A stretch of DNA of 64,000 nt from Pseudomonas sp. P818 (GTDB lineage: Bacteria > Pseudomonadota > Gammaproteobacteria > Pseudomonadales > Pseudomonadaceae): the NCBI RefSeq assembly GCF_000418555.1, contig NZ_ATKM01000024.1, forward strand, positions 62,001 through 126,000, read 5' to 3'. The notes under the pieces were generated by a model. That model was not told the origin of the DNA, did not search any database, and worked only from the letters and a program-made list of their open reading frames with translations. Below are positions 1 to 7,934 of this stretch, one piece after another (position 1 is the stretch's first letter; each line of letters opens with the position of its first letter). The position numbers and the translations under genes were made by a program.

Positions 1-1085
1 CCGAGGGCGCTGAAACTGTCATGCATGGCGTTCACCGAACCGTTGGACGCCGCCGTGGTGGTGGTCGCCCAAAGCGCCGAAGCGAAGCTGCCGAAGCGCG
101 CCTCCTTGCCCTCCAGCGAGCCCACCTGCTCGATGGGCAGCCCCGCCAGCGCCGGGTTCGGCTGCAGCTCCGCCCAGGCGCACACGCCCAGGCCAATGAC
201 GAACAGCAGCAGCATGCTGGCCAGGATCGCCCGGCTCTGGCGCAGGTCACGCACGTAGTGGCCGAAGGTGAACACCAGCGCCGCCGGGATCAACAGGATC
301 GACGCCAGCTCCAGCAGGTTGCTCAGCGCCGTGGGGTTCTCGAACGGATGCGCCGAGTTGACGCCGAAGAAGCCGCCGCCGTTGGTGCCCAGTTGCTTGA
401 TGGCGATCTGGCTGGCCGCCGGCCCCATCGGCAGGCTCTGCTCGCTGCCCTGCAGGGTGGTGGCCGAGATGTAGTCGCTGAAATTCTGCGGCACGCCCTG
501 CCATACCAGTAGCACGGCCAACACCAGGCACAGCGGCAACAGGCCGTAGAGCACGGCGCGGGTGATATCGACCCAGAAATTGCCCAGGCGGTCGCTGGAC
601 TGCCGCGCCAAACCCCGGCACAGCACCACCAGCACCGCCAGGCCCACCGCCGGGCTGACGAAATTCTGCACGCCAAGGCCGAGCATCTGGCTGAAGTAGC
701 TGAGCTGCGCCTCGCCGCTGTAGGCCTGCCAGTTGGTGTTGGTGACGAAGCTCACCGCCGTGTTGAACGCCAGCGGCAGGCTCATCCCCGCCACCTGCTG
801 CGGGTTGAGCGGCAAGGCGCCCTGCAGCAGCAGAATGCTCATCAGCGCCAGCAGGCAGACAAGGCTGAAGACCAGCAGCGCCAGGGCGTAGCCGCGCCAG
901 CTTTGCTCCTGCTCCGGGTCGACGCCAGCCACGCGGTAGCACAGGCGCTCCAGCGGCTGCAGCACCGGGCTGAGCCAGGTGCGCTGGCCCTCCATCACGC
1001 GATAGAAGTAGCGCCCGAGAAAGGGTGCCGGTGCCAGCACCAGCAGGGAAAAGGCCGCCAGCAGCAGCCAGTCGTAGTCGTGCAT
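1..1085 (-). CDS. kdpA: KdpA, potassium-transporting ATPase potassium-binding subunit (3' part cut by window edge)
   Basis: KdpA is the channel-like inner-membrane subunit of the high-affinity KdpFABC potassium pump. About 361 of the usual ~560 residues lie in the window; the C-terminal part is off the left end. The start MHDYDWLLLAAFSLLVLAP is a hydrophobic first helix. Potassium-filter loops characteristic of the SKT superfamily are visible: TNTNWQAYSGE near residue 117, and GTNGGGFFGVNSAHPFENP near residue 235. The ATG at 1085 follows a GGAGG ribosome site 5 nt upstream and sits 10 nt after the kdpF stop, so the two are translated from one message. Identification is very secure; the incompleteness is only the window boundary. 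Confidence 0.96.
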   Translation of the reverse strand, partial: MHDYDWLLLAAFSLLVLAPAPFLGRYFYRVMEGQRTWLSPVLQPLERLCYRVAGVDPEQEQSWRGYALALLVFSLVCLLALMSILLLQGALPLNPQQVAGMSLPLAFNTAVSFVTNTNWQAYSGEAQLSYFSQMLGLGVQNFVSPAVGLAVLVVLCRGLARQSSDRLGNFWVDITRAVLYGLLPLCLVLAVLLVWQGVPQNFSDYISATTLQGSEQSLPMGPAASQIAIKQLGTNGGGFFGVNSAHPFENPTALSNLLELASILLIPAALVFTFGHYVRDLRQSRAILASMLLLFVIGLGVCAWAELQPNPALAGLPIEQVGSLEGKEARFGSFASALWATTTTAASNGSVNAMHDSFSAL

Positions 1086-1095
1086 GGCCGCCTCC

Positions 1096-1185
1096 TCAAC
1101 CACGCCCTGCGGTGAGCAGCGCCACCAGCAGATAGGCGAAGAGGCCGACCACCAGGATCAGCGACACACCATCGATTGCGTTCAT
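1096..1185 (-). CDS. kdpF: KdpF, small membrane subunit of the Kdp potassium ATPase
   Basis: A 29-residue peptide beginning MNAIDGVSLILVVGLFAYLL and ending LTAGRG: a single transmembrane helix, as in other KdpF proteins, which stabilise the KdpFABC complex in the inner membrane. The ATG has a GGAG site about 10 nt upstream and the gene lies directly in front of kdpA. Position, length and the hydrophobic profile together make the call; no catalytic residues are expected. It is the first gene of the operon, so the control region is just upstream (see the direct repeats at 1241-1281). Confidence 0.9.
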   Translation of the reverse strand: MNAIDGVSLILVVGLFAYLLVALLTAGRG

Positions 1186-1240
1186 CTACAAAGCTCCACG
1201 ATGCGGGGAATCCGCTCGCGAGCATTGTCGAAAGGCTGGC

Positions 1241-1281
1241 CGTAAAGATTCGATTGGCGCCCCGCCGCCGGGGCGTAAAGA
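1241..1281 (-). promoter_or_regulatory. Two CGTAAAGA direct repeats upstream of kdpF, candidate KdpE sites
   Basis: The octamer CGTAAAGA (TCTTTACG on the coding strand) occurs at 1241-1248 and 1274-1281, exactly 33 bp apart (about three helical turns) and 56 to 96 bp before the kdpF ATG. The distal copy reads TTTCTTTACGCCCC, which resembles the T-rich/ACNCCCC sequence recognised by KdpE upstream of kdpF in E. coli. A GC-rich inverted repeat lies between the two copies. Function is inferred from position and resemblance. Confidence 0.45.
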
Positions 1282-1309
1282 AATCGTATTGATGCAGTGG
1301 GATCAGCCC

Positions 1310-1343
1310 TGTGGGAGGCGCTTCAGCGGCGACAGGGCCGCTA
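1310..1343. repeat. REP-type half element
   Basis: GTGGGAGGCGCTTCAGCGGC followed by GACAGGGCCGCTAC belongs to the family of short GC-rich repeats scattered through this window (core GGCTTCAGCCGC/GCGGCTGAAGCC). It lies in the gap between the kdp control region and the 3' end of chrA. No other feature is visible in that gap. Confidence 0.6.
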
Positions 1344-1452
1344 CGCTGCATGGCCGTGGCACCCGTAGGGTTAGCGGCGCAGCACACCGCTACCACAGCC
1401 AAGTACCCACCCGGCGCGCCGCGTAACCCACCAGGCGATACCAAACCCCCCA

Positions 1453-2787
1453 TCAAACCAACAGATGCCCCACCAGCCCGACTATGGCGCAACCGGCGAT
1501 GGTCTCGATCACCCCACGCTTGAAAGCGAACAGGGCCAATGCCGCCCCGCTGGCGATCAACGCCGACACCCAATCGAAGGTGCCGGCAAAGCCCTCGGGC
1601 CAGAGCACGTGATAGCCGAAGAACAGCGCCAGGTTGAGAATCACACCCACCACAGCGGCGGTGATGCCGGTCAGCGGCGCGGTGAACTTCAGCTCGCCAT
1701 GGGTCGACTCCACCAACGGCCCGCCGGCGAGGATGAACAAAAACGACGGCAGGAAGGTGAACCAGGTGACCAGGCAGGCCGCCAGTGCGCCACTGGCGAA
1801 GGCCGAGTCGCCACCGAAAACTGGCTGCCCATAGGCGCCGACGAAGGCGACGAAGGCCACCACCATGATCAGTGGCCCCGGCGTGGTCTCACCGAGGGCC
1901 AGACCATCGATCATCTGCGTCGGCGTCAGCCAGCCGTAGTGGCCCACCGCGCCCTGATACACGTAGGGCAACACCGCATAGGCACCGCCAAAGGTCAGCA
2001 GCGCCGCCTTGGTGAAGAACCAACCCATCTGCGTCAACGTGCCGTCCCAGCCGAACGTCAGGGTCAGCAGGCCCATGGGCAGCAACCACAGCACAACGCC
2101 GACCAGCAGGATCAGCGCCAGGCGCGGCAGGCGGAAGCGGGTATGTGCCAAACGGGTGTCATCCTCGATCAACGCCGCGCCATAGGACCTGTCCGCCGCA
2201 CCATGGCCGCCGCCGACGGCGAAATGCTGCGGCGCGAACTGCCCGCCGATGTAACCGAGCAGCCCGGCACCAAGCACGATCAGCGGGAACGGCAGCTGCA
2301 ACGCGAAAATGGCGACGAAAGCCGCTGCAGCAATGGCCCACAGCCAGCTATTCTTCAGCGCCCGACCGCCAATGCGCCAGGCCGCCTGCACCACGATGGC
2401 CGTCACCGCCGGCTTGATGCCATAGAAGATCCCGGCCACCAGCGGCACGTCACCGAACGCCAGATAGACCCAGGACAGCGCGACCAGAATCAGCAGCGAC
2501 GGCAGCACGAACAGCGCCCCGGCGATCACTCCGCCCCAGGTGCGGTGCATCAGCCAACCGATATAGGTGGCCAACTGCTGCGCCTCCGGCCCGGGCAGCA
2601 ACATGCAGTAGTTCAGCGCATGCAGAAAGCGCCGCTCGGACAACCAGCGACGCTTCTCCACCAGTTCCTGATGCATGATCGAAATCTGACCGGCCGGCCC
2701 GCCGAAACTGATCAACCCCAGCTTCAGCCAGAACCAGAAAGCCTGCAGCAAACTGACCGGGACGGGACGCTCAGGGGACTCGGACAT
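1453..2787 (-). CDS. chrA: ChrA, chromate transporter (two-domain CHR family)
   Basis: A 444-residue inner-membrane protein with two homologous CHR domains. The N-terminal repeat contains LGLISFGGPAGQISIMHQEL (about residues 18-37) and LLPGPEAQQLATYIGW. The C-terminal repeat contains KAALLTFGGAYAVLPYV (about 258-274) and LGETTPGPLIMVVAFVAFVG. FGG and PGP signatures in both halves are the family hallmark. The family exports chromate, a toxic sulfate analogue that enters through sulfate permeases; a complete sulfate importer with oscA lies about 21 kb away. Full length for the long-chain form. Monocistronic: the neighbours are separated by repeat-bearing gaps. No chrB-type regulator is present in the window. 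Confidence 0.92.
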   Translation of the reverse strand: MSESPERPVPVSLLQAFWFWLKLGLISFGGPAGQISIMHQELVEKRRWLSERRFLHALNYCMLLPGPEAQQLATYIGWLMHRTWGGVIAGALFVLPSLLILVALSWVYLAFGDVPLVAGIFYGIKPAVTAIVVQAAWRIGGRALKNSWLWAIAAAAFVAIFALQLPFPLIVLGAGLLGYIGGQFAPQHFAVGGGHGAADRSYGAALIEDDTRLAHTRFRLPRLALILLVGVVLWLLPMGLLTLTFGWDGTLTQMGWFFTKAALLTFGGAYAVLPYVYQGAVGHYGWLTPTQMIDGLALGETTPGPLIMVVAFVAFVGAYGQPVFGGDSAFASGALAACLVTWFTFLPSFLFILAGGPLVESTHGELKFTAPLTGITAAVVGVILNLALFFGYHVLWPEGFAGTFDWVSALIASGAALALFAFKRGVIETIAGCAIVGLVGHLLV

Positions 2788-2922
2788 CGGAGGGCTCCAT
2801 CGGTGAACAAAATCGACCGGCCACTATAGCCGCAGAACATGACCGCCGCGCGACAGCGCGCGAAAAATCACCACCCCCGCGCAGCCCTTGCCCCACCTGG
2901 CCTGGGCGAGTTTTCCCATATC

Positions 2923-2931
2923 TTATCCACA
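2923..2931 (+). promoter_or_regulatory. Perfect DnaA box
   Basis: TTATCCACA is the strict consensus DnaA-binding nonamer. It lies about 135 bp upstream of chrA in non-coding DNA, with a second perfect copy in the same orientation at 3127-3135. Whether DnaA binds here is inference; there are no replication genes nearby. Confidence 0.5.
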
Positions 2932-3126
2932 ACGCTTTCCCCAGATTCTGTGCACGACACTCGGCAACACGCCCGCGCCCTGCCCTGCTGTTGAAAACCC
3001 GAGCCAAGTGATTGATTAAAAGCGATATTCCACCTGGCGATAACGCCAGCAGAGCGTCATTGGGCAAAAACTGAACGCCCCACCGAGGTCCGCTTGAATG
3101 CTAGGTGTGGAGGGCTTTTGCAAAGG

Positions 3127-3135
3127 TTATCCACA
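3127..3135 (+). promoter_or_regulatory. Perfect DnaA box (second copy)
   Basis: A second exact TTATCCACA, 204 bp from the first and in the same orientation, inside the same gene-free region and directly before GTTAAC-containing AT-richer sequence. Confidence 0.5.
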
Positions 3136-3255
3136 GTAGTGTTAACAGAAATTGTGAGTGGGTTTGGGAAGGCATGGACTGCCGACTCTGGCGCGAGAAA
3201 ACAACCGAGATGGCTTTTTTGCCCACTGGCAGGACAGCGGTGGATGGAATAGCAG

Positions 3256-3516
3256 GTAGCCCGGACGACCTCGCCCAACGGTGGATGAAAAAAGCGTCAT
3301 CCACCCTACCGAGAATCGTGGCGTAGGGTGGACAACGCGGAGCTTGTCCACCATGCCTTGGGTAGGAACAGCAAGTAGCCTGGGTAGAGCAAAGCGATAC
3401 CCGGGGCAATCGCGGCGATGAGTTTCGCGTTGCTCTAGCCATGCGATCGTTGATCTGCGCATGTCCGCACTCTCAGGGACATGCCGGGGTCACGCCCCGG
3501 ATTGCATCCGGCTACG
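3256..3516. repeat. Cluster of short inverted repeats (GTAGGGTGG and GTAGCCCGGAT families)
   Basis: Three hairpin-forming units in a row. GGTGGATGA (3280-3288) pairs with TCATCCACC (3297-3305). GGTGGACAA (3327-3335) pairs with TTGTCCACC (3344-3352). A GTAGCCTGGGTAGAGCAA unit ends in TTGCTCTAGCC near 3433. A CCCGGATTGCATCCGGCTAC unit near 3497-3516 abuts the 3' end of the MFS gene. The same families recur at 7872, 19919 and 27737. Confidence 0.7.
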
Positions 3517-4761
3517 TCAGCCTAGCTTGCTTGGCGAAGCATCCTCGAAGCGATTCACCTTGCGCAGGCTCTTGAAGCCGAGCATCCAGCCGCCGGTCAC
3601 CGTCAGGGTGCAGGCGCAGCCGATCAGCGCCGCCGGCACCACGCCGAACCAGGCGGCGCTGGTGCCGGCACGGAACTCGCCGAGTTCGTTGGAAGAGCCG
3701 ATGAACAGCATGTTCACCGCATTGACCCGACCGCGCATGGCGTCCGGGGTGGAGAACTGCACCAGCGAGGAACGGATATACATGCTCACCATATCCGCGC
3801 CGCCAGCTACCACCAGCGCGGCGAACGACAGCCAGAACAGACTGGACAGGGCGAACACCAGGTTGGCCAGGCCGAACAGCGCCACGGCGCCGAACATCAC
3901 CAGGCCGACATGGCGGTTGAACGGCTTCATGCTCAGGTACAGGCCGACCGACACTTCGCCGATGGCCATGGCGCTGCGCAGCAGGCCGAGGCCGGTCGGG
4001 CCGACTTCCAGCACTTCCTGGGCGTAGATCGGCAGCAAGGCCACCACGCCGCCGAGCAGTACGGCGAACAGATCCAGCGAGATGGTGCCGAGGATGATCG
4101 GCCGCGTGCGGATGAAGTGGATACCCGCCGTGAAGCGCGCCCAGGCGGTGGACTCCAGCGCCTGCATCTTCTCCGCATACAGCACCGGCACCCGCTGCAG
4201 CAGTACGCAGCCAGCGAGGAAGCAGGCCAGGCACACCGAGTAGGTCAGCCCGCCGCCGCCGATGGCGTACAGGCCACCGCCAATCACCGGCCCGGAAATG
4301 GTCGCGCCGCGCATGATCATGCTGTTGGCGGCGATGGCCGCAGCCAGGCGCTCGCGTGGCACGATCTGCGGCAGCAGGCTCGACAACGCCGGCCCGGTGA
4401 AGGCACGGCCGCAGCCGTAGAGCACCAGCACCGCGTAGTACCAACTGACCGCCGCCTCGCTCAGCGACAACCAGAGCAGCGCCGCCGCACACACCCCTTC
4501 AACCAGCCAGCTGAGCATCAGGATCAGTTTGCGATCAAAGCGGTCGATCAGGTCCCCCGCCGGCATCAGCAACAGCAGCATGGGGATGAACTGGGCCAGG
4601 CCGACATAAGCCAACGACAGCGGATCGCGAGTCAGGTCGTAGACCTGCCAGGCCACTACCACGGCCTGAATCTGCACCGCGAAGACCACCACGATGCGGG
4701 CGATGAGAAACGGCAGGAAACCGGGAAGACGATAAACGGAAGCGGGAACAGCAGCAGACAC
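3517..4761 (-). CDS. MFS transporter, EntS-like (MFS_3) exporter
   Basis: A 414-residue protein with about twelve hydrophobic helices. The loop after helix 2 reads PAGDLIDRFDRKLILMLSW, the GxxxDRxxRR/K motif of the major facilitator superfamily. The pattern LYGCGRAFTGPALSSLLPQIVPRERLAAAIAANSM is typical of the EntS/MFS_3 branch, which exports siderophores or drugs. The substrate cannot be told from the sequence. The gene stands alone: its 3' end adjoins the repeat cluster and its 5' side faces the methyltransferase across a 383-bp gap. The ATG at 4761 begins the conserved MSAAVPASVYRLPGFLPFL. Confidence 0.85.
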   Translation of the reverse strand: MSAAVPASVYRLPGFLPFLIARIVVVFAVQIQAVVVAWQVYDLTRDPLSLAYVGLAQFIPMLLLLMPAGDLIDRFDRKLILMLSWLVEGVCAAALLWLSLSEAAVSWYYAVLVLYGCGRAFTGPALSSLLPQIVPRERLAAAIAANSMIMRGATISGPVIGGGLYAIGGGGLTYSVCLACFLAGCVLLQRVPVLYAEKMQALESTAWARFTAGIHFIRTRPIILGTISLDLFAVLLGGVVALLPIYAQEVLEVGPTGLGLLRSAMAIGEVSVGLYLSMKPFNRHVGLVMFGAVALFGLANLVFALSSLFWLSFAALVVAGGADMVSMYIRSSLVQFSTPDAMRGRVNAVNMLFIGSSNELGEFRAGTSAAWFGVVPAALIGCACTLTVTGGWMLGFKSLRKVNRFEDASPSKLG

Positions 4762-5144
4762 GACGCGAACCTCGAGGCATGACCGGGCAGTTCCGGTCGA
4801 GGTGGGCCGGCCAATCTACGGCAAAGTTCCGCCACGGGGCAAACCGATGAACAGGCTGTTGCGCAGGTTGCTCCATGGCGCGGTGGTAATGGAAATATTT
4901 CGAGCAGTATCGACAGATATTGTGCAGTCGCGGCTGAAGCACCTCCCACGTTCCGTGCGGCTGTGGGGGGTATGGTTCAGGCCTCGCTCGGGTGGGAGGC
5001 GCTTTAGCGGCGGGCCGTTCCATCGCGGCTGAAGCCGCTCCTACCAAGAACAGCGTGCAGACGTAGCAGCTCTCGGTGAGGCCAGACGACTTTGGTAGCC
5101 TTGTCCGCACGCCTGCCTATTTGCCCTTTTACGGAAGCCTCGCC
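4762..5144. other. 383-bp divergent intergenic region with REP elements
   Basis: Between the divergently read MFS and methyltransferase genes. It contains AT-richer sequence near 4889-4925 that could carry promoters, then three REP units (4927-5044). I see no coding potential that is supported by a ribosome site. Confidence 0.6.
4927..5044. repeat. REP array, three units in alternating orientation
   Basis: GTCGCGGCTGAAGCACCTCC (from 4927), GTGGGAGGCGCTTTAGCGGC (from 4992) and ATCGCGGCTGAAGCCGCTCC (from 5022, followed by TAC). Adjacent inverted copies can fold into a hairpin (a BIME-like pair). Confidence 0.7.
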
Positions 5145-5774
5145 ATGCCCCTGAGCCCCGACGAACTTGCGCAGATCAGCGCCCTCACCCTGGCCCACTA
5201 CCAGAGCAGCGCCGAGGACTTTCGCGAGGGCACGCGCGACCATGACGTGAGCCAGAACATCGCGGCCCTGCTGCGTCATATCGAGGGTGAAAAACCCTGG
5301 CGCATCCTCGATTTCGGCTGCGGGCCGGGGCGCGACCTGCGCACCTTCAGCGGTATGGGTCACGAGGCCATCGGCCTGGATGGCTGCGCCGAGTTCGTTG
5401 CCATGGCGCGCGCCGACAGCGGCTGCGAGGTCTGGCAGCAGAGTTTTCTCGCGCTCGACCTGCCAGCCGGGCATTTCGACGGCATCTTCGCCAACGCCAG
5501 CCTGTTCCATGTGCCGGATCAGGAGCTACCGCGCGTACTCGGTCAGTTGCATGCCGCGCTCAAACCGGGCGGGGTGCTATTCAGCTCCAACCCGCGCGGC
5601 GAGAATCAGGAAGGCTGGAACGGCCCGCGCTACGGCAGCTATCACGATCTGGAACGCTGGCGCGCCCGGCTCACGACTGCCGGCTTCGTCGAGCTGGAGC
5701 ACTACTACCGCCCCGCCGGCCTGCCCCGCGACCAGCAGCCGTGGCTCGCCAGCGTGTGGCGGCGGATCAGCTAA
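5145..5774 (+). CDS. Class I SAM-dependent methyltransferase
   Basis: A 209-residue protein with the SAM-binding motif I ILDFGCGPGRDL at about residues 51-62, an acidic post-I residue in GLDGCAEFVAMAR, and the later FDGIFANASLFHVP segment of Methyltransf_11-type enzymes. The start at 5145 (MPLSPDELAQISALTLAHYQ) is preferred over an upstream in-frame ATG at 5076, because GGAAG precedes it at the right spacing and the upstream residues overlap repeat-flank sequence. The substrate is unknown. REP pairs lie on both sides, so it is probably transcribed alone. Confidence 0.82.
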   Translation: MPLSPDELAQISALTLAHYQSSAEDFREGTRDHDVSQNIAALLRHIEGEKPWRILDFGCGPGRDLRTFSGMGHEAIGLDGCAEFVAMARADSGCEVWQQSFLALDLPAGHFDGIFANASLFHVPDQELPRVLGQLHAALKPGGVLFSSNPRGENQEGWNGPRYGSYHDLERWRARLTTAGFVELEHYYRPAGLPRDQQPWLASVWRRIS

Positions 5775-5787
5775 CGGCGCTGCTTAT

Positions 5788-5908
5788 ATCGCGGCTAAAG
5801 CCGCTCCCACAGTCAGTCCGTGCGGCTGCGGGCGCCAGCGTTCAGGCCTCGCCCGGTGGGAGGCGCTTTAGCGGCGAGCGGTTCTATCGCGGCTGAAGCC
5901 GCTCCTAC
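5788..5908. repeat. REP array, three units
   Basis: Units at 5788-5810 (ATCGCGGCTAAAGCCGCTCC then CAC), 5857-5879 (GTGGGAGGCGCTTTAGCGGC) and 5885-5908 (ATCGCGGCTGAAGCCGCTCC then TAC). They fill the gap between the convergent methyltransferase and LysR genes and probably act as a bidirectional transcript end. Confidence 0.7.
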
Positions 5909-5909
5909 G

Positions 5910-6821
5910 TCAGACGTCCAGACTGTCGCCGGTTGGCCGTTCGGGCGAGAGATAGCTGACCAACTGCCGCGCATGAGATGACAGCGCCTCCCAGCTGCGC
6001 ACGCACAGGCGCAGTTCGCGTGTAGCCCAGACATCCTCGAGCATCACCACCGCCACCGGCAGTTCCTGGGCGAAGCGGGTCGCGGCCACCTCGGGCAGCA
6101 TGGATACACCGACGCCCTGCGCCACCAGCTGGGCGATGGCATCGAAGCTCGGCGCACGCACACGTACCTTGAGCGGCAAGGCATTGCGCACCGCCATGTA
6201 CTCGACGAAGCGCTGCATCGCGCGTTCGGCCGGCAGGCAGACGAAGGGGTAGTTGAGCGCATCGCGTAGCGAGGCCGCGCGCTGGCCGATCAGTGCATGT
6301 CCGTGCGGTACCAGCATCACCAGGCGGTCGTTGCGAAACGGCAGCGACAGGAGTTCATCGGTGGGCAGGTTGCCGTCGTAGACACCGATGTCGATGGCGC
6401 CTTCCCGCACCGATCTCAATACGGCCTTGCTGCCCTGCTCGGCCAGTTGCAGATCCACTTCCGGGTAGTCGGCCAGGAAGGGCCCGAGCGCCGCCGGCAG
6501 GAAAGTGCTGTTGGCCACGGTGGACGCGCCCAGGCGCAGGGTGATGCGCCGCTCGCCCTTGAGCTCCTCGACGGTCTGGGTGAGCAAACGGGCTTCCCTC
6601 AGCACGCCCTGGCAGGCCTCCAGAACCAGGCGCCCGGCCGGCGTCGGGGTCATGCCATCGCTGCTGCGCACGAACAGCGTCAGCCCGCAGCGCTCCTCGA
6701 ACAGGCGCAAGCGGGTACTGGCCGCCGAGACGGCGACGGGAAAGGTCGCCGCCGCCTTGCTCAGGCTGCCGGTGGCGGCAATCGCCGCGATCAGGCGCAG
6801 GTCGGGCAGATCGAAATGCAT
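5910..6821 (-). CDS. LysR-family transcriptional regulator
   Basis: A 303-residue LTTR. The N-terminal winged helix-turn-helix is seen in LPDLRLIAAIAATGSLSKAAATFPVAVSAASTRLRLFEERCGLTLFVRSSDGMTPTPAGRLVLE (about residues 5-68), followed by an effector-binding domain (about 90-290). The ATG at 6821 has a GGAGAAGG site. It is divergent from the EamA-family exporter at 6925, the classic arrangement in which an LTTR controls the neighbouring transporter. A near-palindrome ATCTTCGTGAAAAT at 6847-6860 in the 103-bp gap is a possible binding site. The inducer is unknown. Confidence 0.9.
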   Translation of the reverse strand: MHFDLPDLRLIAAIAATGSLSKAAATFPVAVSAASTRLRLFEERCGLTLFVRSSDGMTPTPAGRLVLEACQGVLREARLLTQTVEELKGERRITLRLGASTVANSTFLPAALGPFLADYPEVDLQLAEQGSKAVLRSVREGAIDIGVYDGNLPTDELLSLPFRNDRLVMLVPHGHALIGQRAASLRDALNYPFVCLPAERAMQRFVEYMAVRNALPLKVRVRAPSFDAIAQLVAQGVGVSMLPEVAATRFAQELPVAVVMLEDVWATRELRLCVRSWEALSSHARQLVSYLSPERPTGDSLDV

Positions 6822-6924
6822 GAAGCCTTCTCCAAATCAGAAAGCCATCTTCGTGAAAATGCGATTCTGGCCGTCTAGCTTTCCGCTCAGAATAACAGCT
6901 CACTTCTCTGCCGTAGCTCTGCTC

Positions 6925-7854
6925 ATGAATGCTTTGACCGCCTCGTACCGCCGCAGCCTGGATAGCGGCGTGTTGTTCGCCGTGCTCTCGGCCACCGGCT
7001 TCAGCCTGAAAGCCGTGTTCGTCAAACTCAGCTATGCTGCCGCGCCGGTGGACGCCGTCACCGTGCTGAGCCTGCGCATGGGCCTGGCGCTGCCGCTGTT
7101 CGCCTGGCTGCTGTGGCTGAGCCGTGGCACCGGGCAAGCGCGCTTGTCGGCGAAAGACTGGGCGCACGTTCTGCTGCTGGGGATGCTCGGCTACTACCTG
7201 TCGAGCCTGTTCGACTTCTATGGCCTGCAGTACATCAGCGCCGGGCTGGAGCGGCTGATCCTGTTCACCTACCCGACGCTGGTACTGCTGTTGCAGATGC
7301 TGGCGATGGGCGAGCGACCGGGCCCGCGCACCTTCCTCGCCCTGGGCCTTTGTTACCTGGGCCTGAGCATCGCCCTGGTGCATGACATCCGCGTGGAAGG
7401 CGACGGCGAGCAGATCCTGCTGGGCGCCGCCTGGGTGTTCGCCAGCGCGGTGACCTATGCCCTGTACTACCTGGGCACCGGCGTGGTGATTCGCCGGGTC
7501 GGCTCGATGCGCCTGGCGGGGCTGGCCGGCGGTTCATCGGCAATCATGGTGCTGATCCACTATGGCGTGACGCACGACCCGGCGCAGTTGGCGAACCTGC
7601 CGAGCGAAGTGTGGCTGTACAGCGCGCTGATGGCACTGCTGTCGACGGTGCTGCCGATCTACTGGCTGGCCCTGGCCGTACAGCGTATGGGCGCCAGCCA
7701 TGCTGCCCTGTTCGGCAACCTGGGCCCGGTGCTGACGCTGTTCGCCGCCCGGGTGCTGCTCGGCGAGGCCATCACCCTGTATCAGATCATCGGCCTGGCG
7801 CTGGTGCTGCTCGGCGTCTCGCGGCTGTCAGCCGGCAAACGCAAGGCCGCTTGA
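6925..7854 (+). CDS. EamA/DMT-family transporter
   Basis: A 309-residue, ten-helix member of the drug/metabolite transporter superfamily, made of two EamA repeats (about residues 15-145 and 160-300). Telling segments are SGVLFAVLSATGFSLKAVFVKLSY, and in the second half NLGPVLTLFAARVLLGEAITLYQIIGLALVLLG, with the LGE motif before the last helix. The likely role is export of a metabolite or amino acid. The frame stays open upstream to 6505, but that extension runs through the LysR gene on the other strand; the ATG at 6925 gives the family's usual length and was chosen. Probably controlled by the divergent LysR protein. Confidence 0.87.
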   Translation: MNALTASYRRSLDSGVLFAVLSATGFSLKAVFVKLSYAAAPVDAVTVLSLRMGLALPLFAWLLWLSRGTGQARLSAKDWAHVLLLGMLGYYLSSLFDFYGLQYISAGLERLILFTYPTLVLLLQMLAMGERPGPRTFLALGLCYLGLSIALVHDIRVEGDGEQILLGAAWVFASAVTYALYYLGTGVVIRRVGSMRLAGLAGGSSAIMVLIHYGVTHDPAQLANLPSEVWLYSALMALLSTVLPIYWLALAVQRMGASHAALFGNLGPVLTLFAARVLLGEAITLYQIIGLALVLLGVSRLSAGKRKAA

Positions 7855-7871
7855 ACAGCGGCCGGCCCCAT

Positions 7872-7931
7872 GTAGCCCGAATGCTCTCCGGGGGCAGGCG
7901 GTACCGAGCCCCCGGATTGCATCCGGGCTAC
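7872..7931. repeat. GTAGCCCG inverted repeat
   Basis: GTAGCCCG (7872-7879) and CGGGCTAC (7924-7931) are inverted, with CCCGGATTGCATCCGGG nested at the right end. It lies between the convergent EamA and peptidase genes, a likely transcript end for both. Confidence 0.6.
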
Positions 7932-7934
7932 GCA

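Larger units (their letters stand above)
2788..3516. other. 729-bp intergenic region rich in repeats and with two DnaA boxes
   Basis: I find no convincing gene here. The chrA-proximal part contains an AT-richer stretch (GATTGATTAAAAGCGATATT near 3011-3030) and two perfect TTATCCACA nonamers. The distal part (3256-3516) is a pile-up of short inverted repeats. Short open frames across it lack ribosome sites and recognisable similarity. Confidence 0.7.

Noticed and set aside
2923..3135. Chromosomal replication origin
   Set aside because: Only two DnaA boxes are present and none of the usual neighbours (dnaA, dnaN, rpmH, parAB) are in the window.
3256..3516. CRISPR-like appearance of repeated units
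   Set aside because: The units are different short inverted repeats, not identical direct repeats with regular spacers, and no cas gene is present.
3461..4027. Plus-strand open frame over the 3' half of the MFS gene
   Set aside because: Antisense to a conserved transporter and starting inside a repeat cluster.
6505..6924. N-terminal extension of the EamA transporter frame
   Set aside because: The extension is antisense to the LysR gene and lacks transporter similarity; the ATG at 6925 gives the normal family length.
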